This document shows positions 4,732 through 5,061 of a DNA stretch of 5,061 nucleotides, piece by piece. The translations under genes were made by a program, and so were the position numbers. A model generated the notes under the pieces. That model had not been told where the DNA came from. It ran no database searches and was given only the letters and a program-made list of their open reading frames with translations. Numbering within the stretch: position 1 is the stretch's first letter; the number at the start of each line of letters is the position of its first letter. The stretch is taken from contig JAAXXA010000260.1 of the NCBI GenBank assembly GCA_013334735.1, forward strand, positions 1 through 5,061, in the 5' to 3' direction. The stretch is from Bacteroidota bacterium (GTDB taxonomy: Bacteria; Bacteroidota; Bacteroidia; Bacteroidales; CG2-30-32-10).

Positions 4732-5061
4732 AATATCTATCATCCATGCTAAGGTGGGGCATTCTAGACTTTGGCCCAAGAAAAATAGTTTTTTATATAA
4801 GATTTTCTATTTAAAAATACCAATAGGAAATTTTGCTGACTTAGGCAAAATACATTTTTTCTCTTTTAATAAATTTAATATTTTTTCTATATACAACAAG
4901 GACTATACGCGTTCAAAGGAAAAAAGCTTGTTCAGTTTTATAAAGGAAAAGCTGGAATTGTCTGGTTACAACTTAAACAAGAATAGTAGAATTGATTTGG
5001 TAACTATGCCTAGAATATTGGGTTTTAGTTTTAATCCAATATCATTCTGGATGATAACAAA
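4724..5061 (+). CDS. DUF1365 family protein (C-terminus beyond window)
   Basis: A 112-codon open frame runs off the right edge. It begins at ATG 4724, inside the end of the preceding gene (shared ATGAATAG, 8 bases, +1 frame), and has no Shine-Dalgarno, so it is probably translated by coupling. The N-terminus HAKVGHSRLWPKKNSFLYKIF matches the DUF1365 opening pattern (H-x-R, P, F-x-Y; H13, R15, P18). DFs in this family then carry a sensor-like middle; here FFSFNKFNIFSIYNKDYTRS (a DUF1365-like stretch) is followed by the diagnostic MPRILGFSFNPISFW (residues 95-109). Full members are about 240-270 residues, so roughly half is missing. The biochemical role is unknown; co-occurrence with COG2907 proteins points to lipid modification. 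The next gene, outside the window, may well be a methyltransferase. Confidence 0.5.
   Translation, partial: MNRISIIHAKVGHSRLWPKKNSFLYKIFYLKIPIGNFADLGKIHFFSFNKFNIFSIYNKDYTRSKEKSLFSFIKEKLELSGYNLNKNSRIDLVTMPRILGFSFNPISFWMIT

Overview
The window is AT-rich bacterial DNA that uses the standard stop codons: the 1444-2685 gene ends in TGA just before a tRNA promoter, and tryptophan is TGG. It combines compact spacing, a very short divergent gap, two probable leaderless starts with a TATAAT box 6-9 bases before the ATG, and a CCA-encoding tRNA. This fits a small-genome bacterium, possibly of the candidate phyla radiation (Patescibacteria/Saccharibacteria), but the sequence alone does not settle the lineage.

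Layout. Bases 1-1401 (minus strand) are the N-terminal 467 codons of a multi-pass acyltransferase-like membrane protein that continues past the left edge. It is divergent, across only 42 bases, from an intact FAD-dependent oxidoreductase (1444-2685) of a type I associate with surface-glycan loci. Next is tRNA-Ala(TGC) (2730-2805) with its own promoter. The 3' end of that tRNA is then repeated. A copy of its last 16 bases plus flank (2996-3014) closes a gene-free, partly GC-rich, palindrome-filled block (2809-3014). A 47-base module (tRNA 3' end, Rho-independent terminator, extended -10 promoter) occurs perfectly twice, at 3003-3049 and 3428-3474. Between the two modules is one small gene for a membrane-anchored six-cysteine protein (3056-3400). 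After the second module comes an apparent operon: a COG2907-type NAD/FAD-binding protein (3484-4731) overlapped by 8 bases by a DUF1365 protein (4724 to the right edge).

How it fits together. The last two genes form a known bacterial pairing, usually linked to fatty-acid or lipid modification and often found near a cyclopropane-fatty-acid-synthase-like methyltransferase. The left pair may act on cell-surface polysaccharide. The centre is the most interesting part. Removing 2809-3014 would rejoin the tRNA to a perfectly placed terminator, so this looks like an insertion at the tRNA 3' end. The 47-base repeats make the small Cys-rich gene look like a removable cassette carrying its own terminator and promoter. 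No integrase is visible in the window, so the mechanism is inferred.
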